A stretch of 64,000 nucleotides of DNA, from positions 1,488,001 to 1,552,000 of the forward strand of contig CAVZOP010000002.1 of the NCBI GenBank assembly GCA_963776935.1. Direction: 5' to 3'. Position 1 is the first letter of the stretch; each line of letters starts with the position of its first letter. Shown here piece by piece: positions 36,839 through 46,590 of this stretch. The stretch is from JALOLG01 sp963776935. Its GTDB lineage: Bacteria > Actinomycetota > Acidimicrobiia > Acidimicrobiales > Ilumatobacteraceae. The notes below the pieces were generated by a model. That model was not told the origin of the DNA and did no database searches. It saw only the letters and a program-made list of their open reading frames with translations. The position numbers and the translations under genes are program-made.

Positions 36839-38140
36839 TCAGGTTCGCGCGGCGCGGCGGAACTCGTCGGAGGGACTGTGCAGGCTGCCGAGCGAGACGA
36901 CCTCGCGCCGGAAGAACAGCGCCAGCGTCCAGTCGAGGACGACCCGCGCCTTACGGTTGAACGTCGGGACCCGCGACAAGTGGTACGTGCGGTGCATGAA
37001 CCAAGCGGGAAATCCCTTGAGCTTGATGCCGTACACCTGGGCGACACCCTTGTGCAGACCGAGGCTGGCGACCGACCCCACGTGGCGGTGGCGGTACTCG
37101 ACCGGCGCGTCCCCACCGAGCACTCGAAGGATGTTGCGTGCCAGCAGCTTGGCCTGACGCACGGCGTGCTGGGCGCTCGGGCTGCACGTCGCGCCCGGGA
37201 CGCTCGACGACAGGTCGGGGACGGCAGCGTTGTCGCCGGCCGCCCACGCGTCGTCGAAACCGACGACGCGCAGGTCGGCCTCGCAGCGGATCCGGCCCCG
37301 CTCGTCGAGTGGCAGGCCAGTCGACGCCACCGACGGGTTGGCCTTCACGCCGGCCGTCCACACGATCGTGTCGGCATCGAACCGCTGACCGTTGGACAAC
37401 TCGACGTGGCCGTCGATGCACGATTCGAGGCGGGTTTCGAGCAACACGTCCATCGAACGGCTACGGAGCTGGTCGACGGTGTAGCGGCCCAAGTCGTCGC
37501 CGACCTCGGGCAGGATCCGTCCGGTGGCCTCGACCAGGACCCAGCGCATGTCAGACGGCTCCAGGTCGGTGTAGTACCGCGTCGCGTAGCGGGCCATGTC
37601 CTCGAGCTCGGCGAAGGCCTCGACGCCCGCGTACCCACCACCGACGAACACGAACGTCAACGCCCGTCGGCGCGTCGCTTCGTCGTCGGTCGAAGCGGCC
37701 AGATCGAGTCGTCCCAGCACCTGGTTGCGGAGCGCGATCGCCTCCTCGACGTGTTTGAAGCCGATCGCCTGCTCGGCCAGGCCGGGGATCGGCAAGGTCC
37801 TCGCCACCGATCCGAAAGCGACGACCACGTGGTCGTAGTCGAGGCCGTACTCGTCGCCCGTCGGCGGCTCGACGGTGGCACGGTGGTTGGCATGGTCGAT
37901 CGAGGTCACCCGGCCGGTGATCACGTGACAACCGCGCAGGACGGCGCGGAGCGGCACGACGACGTGCCGCGGTTCGAGGCTGCCGGCGGCCGCTTCCGGG
38001 AGGAACGGTTGGTATGTCATCACCGGACGGGGATCGACGACGGTGACCCTGACCTCACCACGGCGTACCGCCCGGCGCAGGCGGAACGCGGTGTACATCC
38101 CGACGTATCCACCGCCGGCGACCAGCACGTGCGGAGCCAC
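36839..38140 (-). CDS. ndh: Type II NADH:quinone oxidoreductase-like flavoprotein
   Basis: The 433-residue protein has the two dinucleotide folds of NDH-2: an N-terminal FAD motif VLVAGGGYVGMYTAFRLRRA and the NADH motif TFVFVGGGYAGVEAFAELED. It also has VVVAFGSVARTLPIPGL, DTIVWTAGVKANP, the FAD contact WAAGDNAAVPDL, and a C-terminal amphipathic/hydrophobic part (HLSRVPTFNRKARVVLDWTL) for membrane attachment. It would pass electrons from NADH to quinone without pumping. The next gene on the strand is a NuoF-like protein, forming a two-gene unit. Confidence 0.9.
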   Translation of the reverse strand: MAPHVLVAGGGYVGMYTAFRLRRAVRRGEVRVTVVDPRPVMTYQPFLPEAAAGSLEPRHVVVPLRAVLRGCHVITGRVTSIDHANHRATVEPPTGDEYGLDYDHVVVAFGSVARTLPIPGLAEQAIGFKHVEEAIALRNQVLGRLDLAASTDDEATRRRALTFVFVGGGYAGVEAFAELEDMARYATRYYTDLEPSDMRWVLVEATGRILPEVGDDLGRYTVDQLRSRSMDVLLETRLESCIDGHVELSNGQRFDADTIVWTAGVKANPSVASTGLPLDERGRIRCEADLRVVGFDDAWAAGDNAAVPDLSSSVPGATCSPSAQHAVRQAKLLARNILRVLGGDAPVEYRHRHVGSVASLGLHKGVAQVYGIKLKGFPAWFMHRTYHLSRVPTFNRKARVVLDWTLALFFRREVVSLGSLHSPSDEFRRAART

Positions 38141-38263
38141 GCCGGTTCAGGCTAACCGTCGCACGGATGACACGGCCCTCCGTCTGGAGACGTACGGCTG
38201 GCGGCCGCACGACAGCAACCGCCGGCCGACGCAACCGGCGTCGCCGTGGCTCACGATGGACCC

Positions 38264-40813
38264 ATGCTCCGACTCACCCTCAAAGGCCTGTGGGCCCACA
38301 AGCTCCGCTTCCTGCTGACCGGCCTCGCCGTCATCCTCGGTGTCGCGTTCATGTCGGGGACGATGATCCTCACCGACACGATGGGGCGCACGTTCGACGA
38401 CGTGCTCGCCACCAACAACGAAGGTGTCGACGCGATCGTCCGGCGCGAGTCGGCGATCGAAGGCGACATGACAGAAGTTCGGGAGCGCGTCGACGAGGCG
38501 ACGCTCGCCGGCGTGCTGGAGGTGGAAGGGGTCGACGCCGCGGCCGGCTCGATCCAAGGCTTCGCCCAGCTCGTGCGTGACGACGGTGCCGTTTCCAACA
38601 ACGAGCTCGGGACGACGATCGGAACCGCGTGGATCGATGACTCGCGGCTCAACCCGTTCCAGCTCGCCGAGGGTCACGCTCCCGAGGCGGCCAACGAGGC
38701 GGTCGTCGACCGCGCCACCGTGACGGACGAAGGCTGGGCGATCGGCGACACGTTCACCGTCCTGGCCAAGACCGGGCCGGTCGAGCTGGTGCTCGTCGGC
38801 GAGGCGATGTTCGGCGAGATCGAGGGGATCCCCGGCTCGACGATGATCGCCACCGACCTCGACACGGCCCAGGAGCTGTTCGGTGAGCCCGGGTTCTTCG
38901 ACAGCGTCGTCGTCGCCAAGTCCGCCGACGTTCGCGCCGACGAGCTGGCGGTGCGCCTGCAGGCGGCACTCGCCGACGACCAGATCGAGGTGCTCACCGG
39001 CGAGGCCGACACCGCCGACAAGCAGGCCGACCTGCGCGAGGACCTGAAGTTCTTCAACACGTTCCTCCTCGCCTTCGCCTACATCTCGTTGTTCGTCGGG
39101 ATGTTCATCATCTACAACACGTTCTCGATCGTGATCGCCCAGCGCACCCGTGACCTCGCCATGCTGCGGGCGATCGGTGCCGGCCGCCGCCAGGTCCTGC
39201 GTTCCGTGCTCCTCGAAGCGGTTGCCGTCGGGCTCGTCGCCTGCGCGGCCGGGCTGGGCCTCGGCATCGGCATGTCGTTCGGCCTGCGCGAGTTGCTCGC
39301 CAAGGTCGGTCTCGACATCCCGTCCGGTCCGACCGTCATCACGGCCGCGACGATCATCACGTCGGTCGTCGTGGGAGTCGTCGTCACCGTCGCCTCGGCG
39401 GTCGCCCCCGCCCTGCGGGCCAGCCGGGTGGCCCCGATCGCCGCCCTTCGCGACGTCGCCATCGACCGGTCGCACCTGTCGATCAAGCGGGTCGTCGCCG
39501 GCCTCACCGTCACAGCGGGCGGCATCGTCGCCACTGCCGCCGGGATCGGCGGCGACGGAGAATCGGCGCTGCAAATGCTGGCGCTCGGCGCCGTGACCAC
39601 CGTGCTCGGCGTGTTCGTGCTCGGCCCGGTGCTCGCTCGCCCAGTGCTGCGGGTGCTCGGTATGCCGGCCCGGGCGGTGTCGGGCGCGGCCGGACATCTG
39701 GCCCAGGAGAACGCTCGCCGCAACCCGAAGCGCACGTCCGCCACCGCGGCTGCGCTGATGGTCGGTGTCGCCCTCGTCGGCTTCATCACGATCCTCGCCT
39801 CGTCGACGACGGCGGCCGTGGTCGACCAGGTCGACAAGTCGTTCCGCGCCGACTACGTCGTCGACTCCGGTCAGTGGGCCGAGGGCGGCTTCAGCCCGGA
39901 GCTGGCCGAGGACCTGACCGCCCTTCCCGAGGTCGATCTCGTCTCGCCGATCCGGGTCTCACCGGTCGCCGTCGGTGAGTCGACCACGCAGATCGCCGGT
40001 ATCGACACGGCGGTGTTCGATCGGCTGTACGACCTCGAGGTGACGAGCGGCAGCCTCGCCGCCGTCACCGCCGGCAAGGTCGCCGTGTCCTCCGGGACGG
40101 CGTCCGACCAGCAGCTGTCGCTCGGCGACACGGTGGGCGTCACGTTCGCCCGTACCGGCACCGTCGACCTCACCGTCGCGGCGATCTTCGACGAGGTCGT
40201 CCCCGGACCCGGCGGCACGTCGTGGATCACCGACCTCGCCACCTACGAGGCCAACGTCACCGACCAGTACGACCGCCAGGTGTTCGTGATGGCCGACGAC
40301 GCGGTCGACGCCGCCACCTCACGCGTCGCCATCGACAGGGTGCTGGCCGACTGGCCGAACGGGGAGCTCCAGGACCAGGCCCAGTTCAAAGAGACGATCA
40401 CGTCCGAGATCAACAGCCTGCTCAACCTCATCTATGGCCTGCTGGCGCTCGCGGTGATCATCGCCTTGATCGGGATCGCCAACACGCTCGCTCTCTCGGT
40501 GCACGAGCGGACTCGGGAGCTCGGTCTGCTGCGCGCGGTCGGGATGACCCGTCGCCAGGTCCGCACGCTCGTGCGGTGGGAGTCGGTGATGATCGCCGTG
40601 CTGGGTACGGGCCTCGGACTCGTGCTGGCGCTGGCCGGTGCATGGGCGATCGTCCAGGCGCTCGCCGACGAGGGCATCACCCAGGTGGTGGTCCCCGGCA
40701 CCCGGATCTTGGTGATCGTCGCTTGCGCGATCGTCGCCGGCGTCGTCGCCGCCCTCGGCCCGGCCCGGCGGGCCGCCCGCCTCGACATCCTGAGGGCTGT
40801 CGCGAGCGAGTGA
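38264..40813 (+). CDS. Large FtsX-family ABC transporter permease
   Basis: The 849-residue protein contains two FtsX/MacB permease units: N-terminal helix (FLLTGLAVILGVAFMSGTM), extracytoplasmic domain, helix cluster with RTRDLAMLRAIGAGRRQVLR. A second helix after RRNPKRTSATAAALMVGVAL follows, then a second extracytoplasmic domain and the closing cluster with HERTRELGLLRAVGMTRRQV. This ten-helix layout is typical of actinobacterial permeases of lipoprotein/antimicrobial-peptide type transporters. Its ATPase is usually adjacent but is not in this window's neighbourhood, so it must use one encoded elsewhere. ATG 38264 fits the family N-terminus (MLRLTLKGLWAHKLRF). Confidence 0.9.
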   Translation: MLRLTLKGLWAHKLRFLLTGLAVILGVAFMSGTMILTDTMGRTFDDVLATNNEGVDAIVRRESAIEGDMTEVRERVDEATLAGVLEVEGVDAAAGSIQGFAQLVRDDGAVSNNELGTTIGTAWIDDSRLNPFQLAEGHAPEAANEAVVDRATVTDEGWAIGDTFTVLAKTGPVELVLVGEAMFGEIEGIPGSTMIATDLDTAQELFGEPGFFDSVVVAKSADVRADELAVRLQAALADDQIEVLTGEADTADKQADLREDLKFFNTFLLAFAYISLFVGMFIIYNTFSIVIAQRTRDLAMLRAIGAGRRQVLRSVLLEAVAVGLVACAAGLGLGIGMSFGLRELLAKVGLDIPSGPTVITAATIITSVVVGVVVTVASAVAPALRASRVAPIAALRDVAIDRSHLSIKRVVAGLTVTAGGIVATAAGIGGDGESALQMLALGAVTTVLGVFVLGPVLARPVLRVLGMPARAVSGAAGHLAQENARRNPKRTSATAAALMVGVALVGFITILASSTTAAVVDQVDKSFRADYVVDSGQWAEGGFSPELAEDLTALPEVDLVSPIRVSPVAVGESTTQIAGIDTAVFDRLYDLEVTSGSLAAVTAGKVAVSSGTASDQQLSLGDTVGVTFARTGTVDLTVAAIFDEVVPGPGGTSWITDLATYEANVTDQYDRQVFVMADDAVDAATSRVAIDRVLADWPNGELQDQAQFKETITSEINSLLNLIYGLLALAVIIALIGIANTLALSVHERTRELGLLRAVGMTRRQVRTLVRWESVMIAVLGTGLGLVLALAGAWAIVQALADEGITQVVVPGTRILVIVACAIVAGVVAALGPARRAARLDILRAVASE

Positions 40814-40836
40814 GCGAAGCTGTTAAATAGGTCCTC

Positions 40837-41934
40837 GTGAGGATCGCCATCTCGACCGGAGGCGGCGACGCACCCGGACTCAACTCCGTCATCCGCGCCG
40901 CCACCCTGTCGGCGGCACGTCGTGGGTGGGAAGTTGTCGGCATCCGCGACGGGTTCAACGGGCTGATGTTCCCGGAGATGTATCCGAACGGTGATGGCTT
41001 GATGGAGCTCACCCGTGAGTACGTACGCGGTATCGCTCATCTCGGCGGCACCGTGCTCGGGAGCACCAATCGAGGGAACCCGTGTGAGTTCCCGGTCCAG
41101 CAAGAAGACGGGACGTGGACGAGCGTCGACCGCACCGAGGAGCTCGTCGAGATGTTCCGCGACGCCGGCATCGACGCCCTGATCACGATCGGCGGCGACG
41201 GCTCGCTCACGATCGCGCGGCGCCTGTCCGATGCCGGGCTGCGGGTCATCGGCGTCCCCAAGTCGATCGACAACGACCTGGCGATGACCGACACGACGTT
41301 CGGGTTCGACACCGCCGTCGAGGTCGCGACCGAGAGCATCGGCCGCCTGTTCACCACCGCGACGTCGCACAGCCGGGTCTTCGTCGTCGAGGTGATGGGC
41401 CGGTACGCCGGGTGGATCGCGCTCAACTCGGGGATGGCTGCCGGCGCCCACGCGATCTTGATCCCCGAGATCCCGTTCCAGCTCGAACCGGTCGCGGCGA
41501 TGATCGCCCGCCGCGAGGAGCGCGGTGCACGGTTCGCGATCGTCGTCGTGGCCGAAGGTGCTCGGCCTCGCGATGGCGTGGTGTCGGTGATCGGCAAGTC
41601 GGTGGGTCAGGCGGAGCGGCTCGGTGGGATCGGCGCCATCGTCGCCGCCGAGCTCGAGCGACTCACCGGCAAGGAGGCGCGCACGATGGTGCTCGGCCAC
41701 CTGCTGCGCGGTGGGACGCCGACCGCGCTCGATCGCCTGCTCGGCCTGCGCTTCGGTGCGGCCGCGGTGCGTGGCCTCGAGGAAGGTCACCGCGGCGTGA
41801 TGGTCGCCCTCGTGCCCCCCAGCGTGCACTTCGTCCCGCTGGTGTCGGCCGTGTCGAAGATGCACTCGGTCCCGCTCGACTGCGACACGATCATCTCCGG
41901 ACGCGACCTCGGCGTCAGCTTCGGCGACGAGTGA
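40837..41934 (+). CDS. pfkA: 6-phosphofructokinase
   Basis: The 365-residue enzyme has TGGGDAPGLNSVIRAATLSA (nucleotide/PPi loop), LITIGGDGSLTIARRLSDA, the catalytic segment VPKSIDNDLAMTDTTFGFDT, and VEVMGRYAGWIALNSGMAAG. The length is that of actinobacterial Pfk. The phosphoryl-donor signature is mixed: GGDGS (the ATP-type glycine) but PKSIDND (lysine as in PPi-type enzymes), so donor specificity is not certain. It phosphorylates fructose 6-phosphate, the product of the nag pathway. GTG 40837 lies 23 bases after the permease gene, with an AT-rich TTAAATAGG just upstream and no ribosome-binding site. Confidence 0.92.
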   Translation: MRIAISTGGGDAPGLNSVIRAATLSAARRGWEVVGIRDGFNGLMFPEMYPNGDGLMELTREYVRGIAHLGGTVLGSTNRGNPCEFPVQQEDGTWTSVDRTEELVEMFRDAGIDALITIGGDGSLTIARRLSDAGLRVIGVPKSIDNDLAMTDTTFGFDTAVEVATESIGRLFTTATSHSRVFVVEVMGRYAGWIALNSGMAAGAHAILIPEIPFQLEPVAAMIARREERGARFAIVVVAEGARPRDGVVSVIGKSVGQAERLGGIGAIVAAELERLTGKEARTMVLGHLLRGGTPTALDRLLGLRFGAAAVRGLEEGHRGVMVALVPPSVHFVPLVSAVSKMHSVPLDCDTIISGRDLGVSFGDE

Positions 41935-41974
41935 CGCCCGACCCGACCCGTCCCTTCCCGTCCCTTCCCTTCCG

Positions 41975-42022
41975 TTCTGGGCTGCACCGGCCCGCGGCAC
42001 CCGAAGTCAACGCAGCCCAGAA
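41975..42022. terminator. Hairpin between converging genes
   Basis: An 11-bp perfect inverted repeat (ttctgggctgc / gcagcccagaa) encloses a 26-base loop between pfkA and the PPOX gene. It could end transcription from both sides; no clear U-tract is present, so confidence is moderate. A run of near-repeats cgtcccttcc precedes it (41950-41975). Confidence 0.5.
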
Positions 42023-42058
42023 GTGTGTCTCGGGGTCAGCGGCTGCGGGAGCTCCGTC

Positions 42059-42512
42059 TCAGTTGGCGAAGATCCGGCGGATGTCGATCTGGTAGATGTC
42101 GCCGTCCCAGCCGTCGGGCGTGAAGCGCCCTGCCCGGCTGGCTGTCGCGAGATCGTCGATCAGCGGGCCCAGCTCGAGGGCGGGGCCGACTCGAACGGCT
42201 AGCGCCCTGCCCCATCACGGCATGCACCGAGTCACAGATCGTGAACGCGATGCGCGAGTTGGCGGCAAGGTTGCGAGCGAGAACGGACTGCGGTGCGACG
42301 GTGAAGTAGATCCCGTCGTCGACGCTGGCGGCGATGACGACGCCGGCGTGGGGCTGGCCGTTGGCGTTGGTCGTCGCGATCGTCGCGTTCCGTCGCTCGT
42401 TGACGAAGTCGGAGACTTGCGTCGCGGTCCACGAACCCTCGGCGAACAGCGATTGCGTGAAGGAGCTGGCGCCCGCCAGCGAGGCCGCAAGCGCTTCGGC
42501 GATCGAACTCAT
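42059..42512 (-). CDS. PPOX-type flavin/F420-binding protein, frameshifted
   Basis: The product is a split-barrel protein of the pyridoxamine-5'-phosphate-oxidase type: RRNATIATTNANGQPHAGVV, GIYFTVAPQSVLARNLAANS, RIAFTICDSVHAVMGQG. After one extra base near 42203 it continues with VRVGPALELGPLIDDLATAS and closing DIYQIDIRRIFAN. Corrected length is 150 residues, normal for the family. Members bind FMN or F420 and reduce small compounds; the cofactor cannot be decided. ATG 42512 gives MSSIAEALAASLAGAS. Confidence 0.78.
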
Positions 42513-42555
42513 TCGCGGCACAGTACGTCGGGATGACGAAGTGGCTGACTACGAC

Positions 42556-42894
42556 CTACGGCTCGATGACGATCCAACCGCGACGCTGCAACTCGGCGGC
42601 GAGCAACTCGACGGGCATACGACGCACCGTCTGCTCGGCGGCCGACAGCCGCGCTGGCGGCACCACGGCCTCGCTCGCGCTCTCGCCGCCGGCTGTGTCC
42701 TGACGCTCCTGGAGCTGGTCGATGAACGCTTCCGCCTCGTCGCGGGTGAACTTCCCAGCGGCCTGGCGCTGGGTGAACCCCATCGGGCCGCGCGCGTCAC
42801 GGAAGTCTGTGTGCCCCGCGTCATTGAGGAGCGTCAGCAGTTCGTGCACCTGCTTGGCCGAGGCGGAAGGACCCGATTGTTGACCGAACGACAT
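42556..42894 (-). CDS. Conserved actinobacterial hypothetical protein
   Basis: The 112-residue protein starts MSFGQQSGPSASAKQVHELL and contains HTDFRDARGPMGFTQRQAAG followed by KFTRDEAEAFIDQLQ, a pattern I associate with conserved small actinobacterial proteins of unknown role. It ends in a helical part (EQTVRRMPVELLAAELQRRG) and a short strand WIVIEP. It looks soluble and helical, with no catalytic motif. A start eight codons upstream (42918) is possible. Confidence 0.65.
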   Translation of the reverse strand: MSFGQQSGPSASAKQVHELLTLLNDAGHTDFRDARGPMGFTQRQAAGKFTRDEAEAFIDQLQERQDTAGGESASEAVVPPARLSAAEQTVRRMPVELLAAELQRRGWIVIEP

Positions 42895-42966
42895 CGCCGG
42901 CAGTCTCACAGACGTCACCGCCGAATCCGGGCTTTGGCATGGGCGTGGCCGCGGGGACGGGCGGAG

Positions 42967-44857
42967 TCAGGTTGCCTGGCCGGCGAATTGGGCGTGGTAC
43001 AGGCGCGAGTACGGGCCGTCGTGGGCGAGCAAATCGTCGTGGCTGCCCTGCTCGACGATGCGGCCGCCGTCCATGACCAGGATCACGTCGGCGCCACGGA
43101 TGGTCGACAGCCGGTGGGCGATCACGAAGCTGGTGCGTTGCGACCGCAGCGCTTTCATCGCTTCCTGGATGAGCACCTCGGTGCGGGTGTCGACCGAGCT
43201 GGTGGCCTCGTCGAGGATCAGGATCGACGGATCGGCCAGGAACACGCGAGCGATCGTGATGAGCTGCTTCTCACCGGCCGAGACGTTGTCGCCCTCGTCG
43301 TTGATCACGGTGTCGTAGCCGTCGGGAAGCGAGTGCACGAACCGGTCGACGTAGGTGACGCGGGCGGCGTCGCGGATCTGTTCGTCGGTCGCGTCCGGAT
43401 TGCCGTAGGCCAGGTTGTCGCGGATGGTGCCGCCGAACAGCCAGGTGTCCTGCAGCACCATGCCGATCTCCGAGCGCAGTTCGTTGCGGGGGTAGCTGGC
43501 GATGTCACGACCGTCGAGGCTGATCGTGCCCGAGTCGAGGTCGTAGAACCGCATGAGAAGGTTGACGAGAGTCGTCTTGCCGGCGCCTGTCGGGCCGACG
43601 ATGGCGATCATCTGGCCGGGCTCGGCAACGACGTCGAGCCCTTCGATCAGCGGCGTCCCCTTGTCGTACGAGAAGTGGACGTCGTCGAACACGACGCGGC
43701 CGCGCACCGGCGCCGGGTCGACGCTGTCGGCCTGCTCGGGTGTCTGCTCGTCGGCGTCGAGCAGTTCGAGCACCCGTTCGAGCGAGGCGATCCCCGACTG
43801 GAACGTCGCCGTCATCGAGGCGAGGTGGGTGAGGGGCTGCGAGAACTGGCGGGCGTACTGGATCAGCGCCTGGACATCGCCCACCGTGACCGCGCCGCTC
43901 GAGATCCGCAATCCACCGACGACGGCGATGATGATGAACTGCACGTTGCCCATGAACACCATCGCCGGCTGGATCAGGCTGGCCATGAACTGGGCGGCGT
44001 AGCTGGCCTCGTAGAGATGGTCGTTGTCGTCGCGGAAGCGGGTCTCGACGTCGCGCTGGCGGCCGAAGCTCTTGACGATCGCGTGGCCGGTGATCACTTC
44101 CTCGGCCTGGGCGTTGAGGCTGCCGGTGTGGCGCCATTGGGAGATGAACCGGGGCCGGGCGCGTGCGCCGATGGACTTCATCAGCCAGATCGACAGCGGC
44201 ACGGTGATCGAGCGCGATCGCCGCCAGGACCGGCGAGATCGTGAACATCATGATGGTCACGCCGAGCAGCGTGAGCAGTGACGTGAGGATCTGGCTCGTC
44301 GTCTGCTGCAGGCTCTGGGAGAGGTTGTCGATGTCGTTCGTCACCCGGCTCAGCAGGTCGCCACGGGGCTGGCTGTCGATGTAACTGAGGGGCAGCCGGT
44401 TGATCTTGTGCTCGATCGATTCGCGCAGGGCGAACATCGAGCGCTGGAGCACCCCGGCGAGGATGTAGGCCTGCGCGTACGCGAGGGCCCACGACGCCAG
44501 ATAGATGACGGCGATCAGGAGCAGCTTGCGGTGGAGGGCGCCGAAGTCGATCCCGTCGCCCTGCACACCGCTCACGATGATGTCGGTCGCCTGGCCCAGC
44601 AGGAGCGGCCCGACGACGACGAGCGCGACGCTCGCCACGGTCAACGCAACGACGCCGACGAGTCGCGGGGTCTCGGTGCCGAGGATGGTGCCGAGCCGAC
44701 GCACCGAGACGCCGAAGTCCTTGCTTCGTTCGGTGGGGATGCCAGCTCCGCCACCGGGCCCGAAGCTGCCGCGGCGCGCGGCCCGTCCGGTCGTGGAGAG
44801 GACCTCGTCCTCGTCTGTCAGGTCGACAGGACCCCGGGCGCCGTTGCCATCGCTCAC
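42967..44857 (-). CDS. ABC exporter half-transporter (TMD-NBD), second subunit, frameshifted
   Basis: The protein (about 629 residues when corrected) has an N-terminal extension, six transmembrane helices (LVGVVALTVASVALVVVGPL, LLLIAVIYLASWALAYAQAY and others) and an NBD. The NBD has Walker A GPTGAGKTT, Q-loop MVLQDTWLFGGT, signature VSAGEKQL, Walker B SILILDEATSSVD with the catalytic Glu, and H-loop IAHRLSTI. An extra base near 44208 (ctcgatcacc for ctcatcacc) breaks the frame inside the helices. GTG 44857 overlaps the stop of the partner gene. The weak signature (SAGEK for SGGQ) pairs with the partner's altered Walker B, as in asymmetric heterodimeric exporters. Confidence 0.88.
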
Positions 44858-46590
44858 GCGACGGCCCCTTCGCCCAGTTGGGAGGCGACGATCTCGGCGT
44901 ACGTGGGGGAACCGGCGATGAGCTCGTCGTGGGTGCCGCGCCCGACGATCTCGCCGTCGTCGATCACGAGGATCTGGTCGGCGTCGGCGATCGTCGACAC
45001 CCGCTGGGCGACGATCAGCACGGCCGCGTCTCGCGTGTGTGGTGCCAGCGCGGCACGCAGTCGGGCGTCGGTGGCGAGGTCGAGGGCCGAGAACGAGTCG
45101 TCGAACACGTAGATCTCGGGGGCGGCGACGAGCGCGCGAGCGATGGAAAGACGTTGACGTTGGCCGCCCGACACGTTCGAGCCACCTTGGGCGATCACGC
45201 TGCCGAGGCCGTCGGGCATGGCCCGCACGAAACCGGCCGCCTGGGCGATGTCGAGCGCCTGCCAGAGCTCGTCGTCGGTGGCGTCGGGCCGGCCGAACCG
45301 CAGGTTGGACGCCACCGTGCCCGAGAAGAGGTATGCCTTCTGGGGGACGTAACCGACCTTGCCCCACAGCAGCTCGGGATCGAGATCGCGCACGTCGACA
45401 CCATCGACGAATACCGCACCATCGGTGGCGTCGAACAGCCGCGCCACGAGGTTGACGAGCGTGGTCTTACCGGCGCCCGTGCTGCCGATGATCGCGGTGG
45501 TCGTGCCGGCTTCGACTCGGAACGAGATGTTGCTCAGCACCGGGTGTTGGGCACCGGCGTAGCGGAAGCCGACATCGCGGAACTCGAGGGTGCCGTGTTC
45601 GGCGAGCTCGGTGACGGGGTGCTCCGGTGGACGGACGGAGGACTCGGTGTCGAACACCTCGACGATCCGTTCGGCGGCCACCGCGGCACGCGGGATCATC
45701 GAGACCATGAACGTCGACATCACGACGGCGATCAGGATCTGGATGAGATAGCTGAGGTAGGCGATCAGCGAGCCGACCTGCATGCTGCCGTCGGCGATCC
45801 GCTCGGCCCCGATCCACAGCACACCGATGCTGGAGATGTTGACGATCAGTCCGACGGTCGGGAACATCGAGGCCATCAGGCGGCCGGCGCGTAGCGACGT
45901 GTCGGTCAGCTCGGCGTTGGCGACGGCGAACCGCTCGGATTCTTGGGGCTCGCGGACGAACGCCCGCACCACACGGATGCCGGTGATCTGTTCGCGGAGC
46001 ACCGAGTTGACACGGTCGATGCGCAACTGCATCTGCTGGAACGCGGGCACCATGCGGTACACCACCTGCCCGAGAATCAGCACGGCACCGGGCATCGCGA
46101 CGGCGAGCACGACCGACAACCCGACGTCCTCCCGCACGGCGAGGATGATTCCGATCACCATGGTCAGCGGGGCGGCGACCATCATCGTGGCGGCCAGCAC
46201 CACGAGCATCTGCACCTGCTGTACGTCGTTGGTGATGCGGGTGATGAGCGACGGCGCCCCGAACGCGCCGACCTCGCGACTCGAGTAACCAGTGACCTGA
46301 TGGAACAGGTCGCGACGCACGTCGCGGCCGAAGCCCATCGCCGCCCGCGCGCCGAACCACACGGCGATGACGGCGAACACGATCTGGACGACGCTGAAGC
46401 CGATCATCACCGCACCGATGCGCCAGATGTAGCCGGTGTCGCCCACGAGCACGCCGTTGTTGATCAGGTCGGCGCTCAGCGATGGCAGTGCGAGCGTGGC
46501 CGCGGTCTGGATCGCCTGGAACACCACGACGATCCACAGCGTCTTGCGATATGGCCGGAGGTGGCTGCGCAGGAGGCGCCGCAGACTCAC
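44854..46590 (-). CDS. ABC exporter half-transporter (TMD-NBD), first subunit
   Basis: The 578-residue protein has six helices (residues 1-310) and an NBD. The NBD has Walker A GSTGAGKTT, Q-loop YVPQKAYLFSGT, canonical signature VSGGQRQR and Walker B IYVFDDSFSALD, in which Asp replaces the catalytic Glu. The switch position reads VAQRVSTI, with Gln in place of the H-loop His. Thus its own ATP site is degenerate while it supplies a good signature to the partner. Such pairs (TM287/288, BmrCD, TmrAB types) export drugs or lipids. GTG 46590 overlaps the TetR stop, so the regulator and both subunits are translationally coupled. Confidence 0.9.
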   Translation of the reverse strand: MSLRRLLRSHLRPYRKTLWIVVVFQAIQTAATLALPSLSADLINNGVLVGDTGYIWRIGAVMIGFSVVQIVFAVIAVWFGARAAMGFGRDVRRDLFHQVTGYSSREVGAFGAPSLITRITNDVQQVQMLVVLAATMMVAAPLTMVIGIILAVREDVGLSVVLAVAMPGAVLILGQVVYRMVPAFQQMQLRIDRVNSVLREQITGIRVVRAFVREPQESERFAVANAELTDTSLRAGRLMASMFPTVGLIVNISSIGVLWIGAERIADGSMQVGSLIAYLSYLIQILIAVVMSTFMVSMIPRAAVAAERIVEVFDTESSVRPPEHPVTELAEHGTLEFRDVGFRYAGAQHPVLSNISFRVEAGTTTAIIGSTGAGKTTLVNLVARLFDATDGAVFVDGVDVRDLDPELLWGKVGYVPQKAYLFSGTVASNLRFGRPDATDDELWQALDIAQAAGFVRAMPDGLGSVIAQGGSNVSGGQRQRLSIARALVAAPEIYVFDDSFSALDLATDARLRAALAPHTRDAAVLIVAQRVSTIADADQILVIDDGEIVGRGTHDELIAGSPTYAEIVASQLGEGAVA

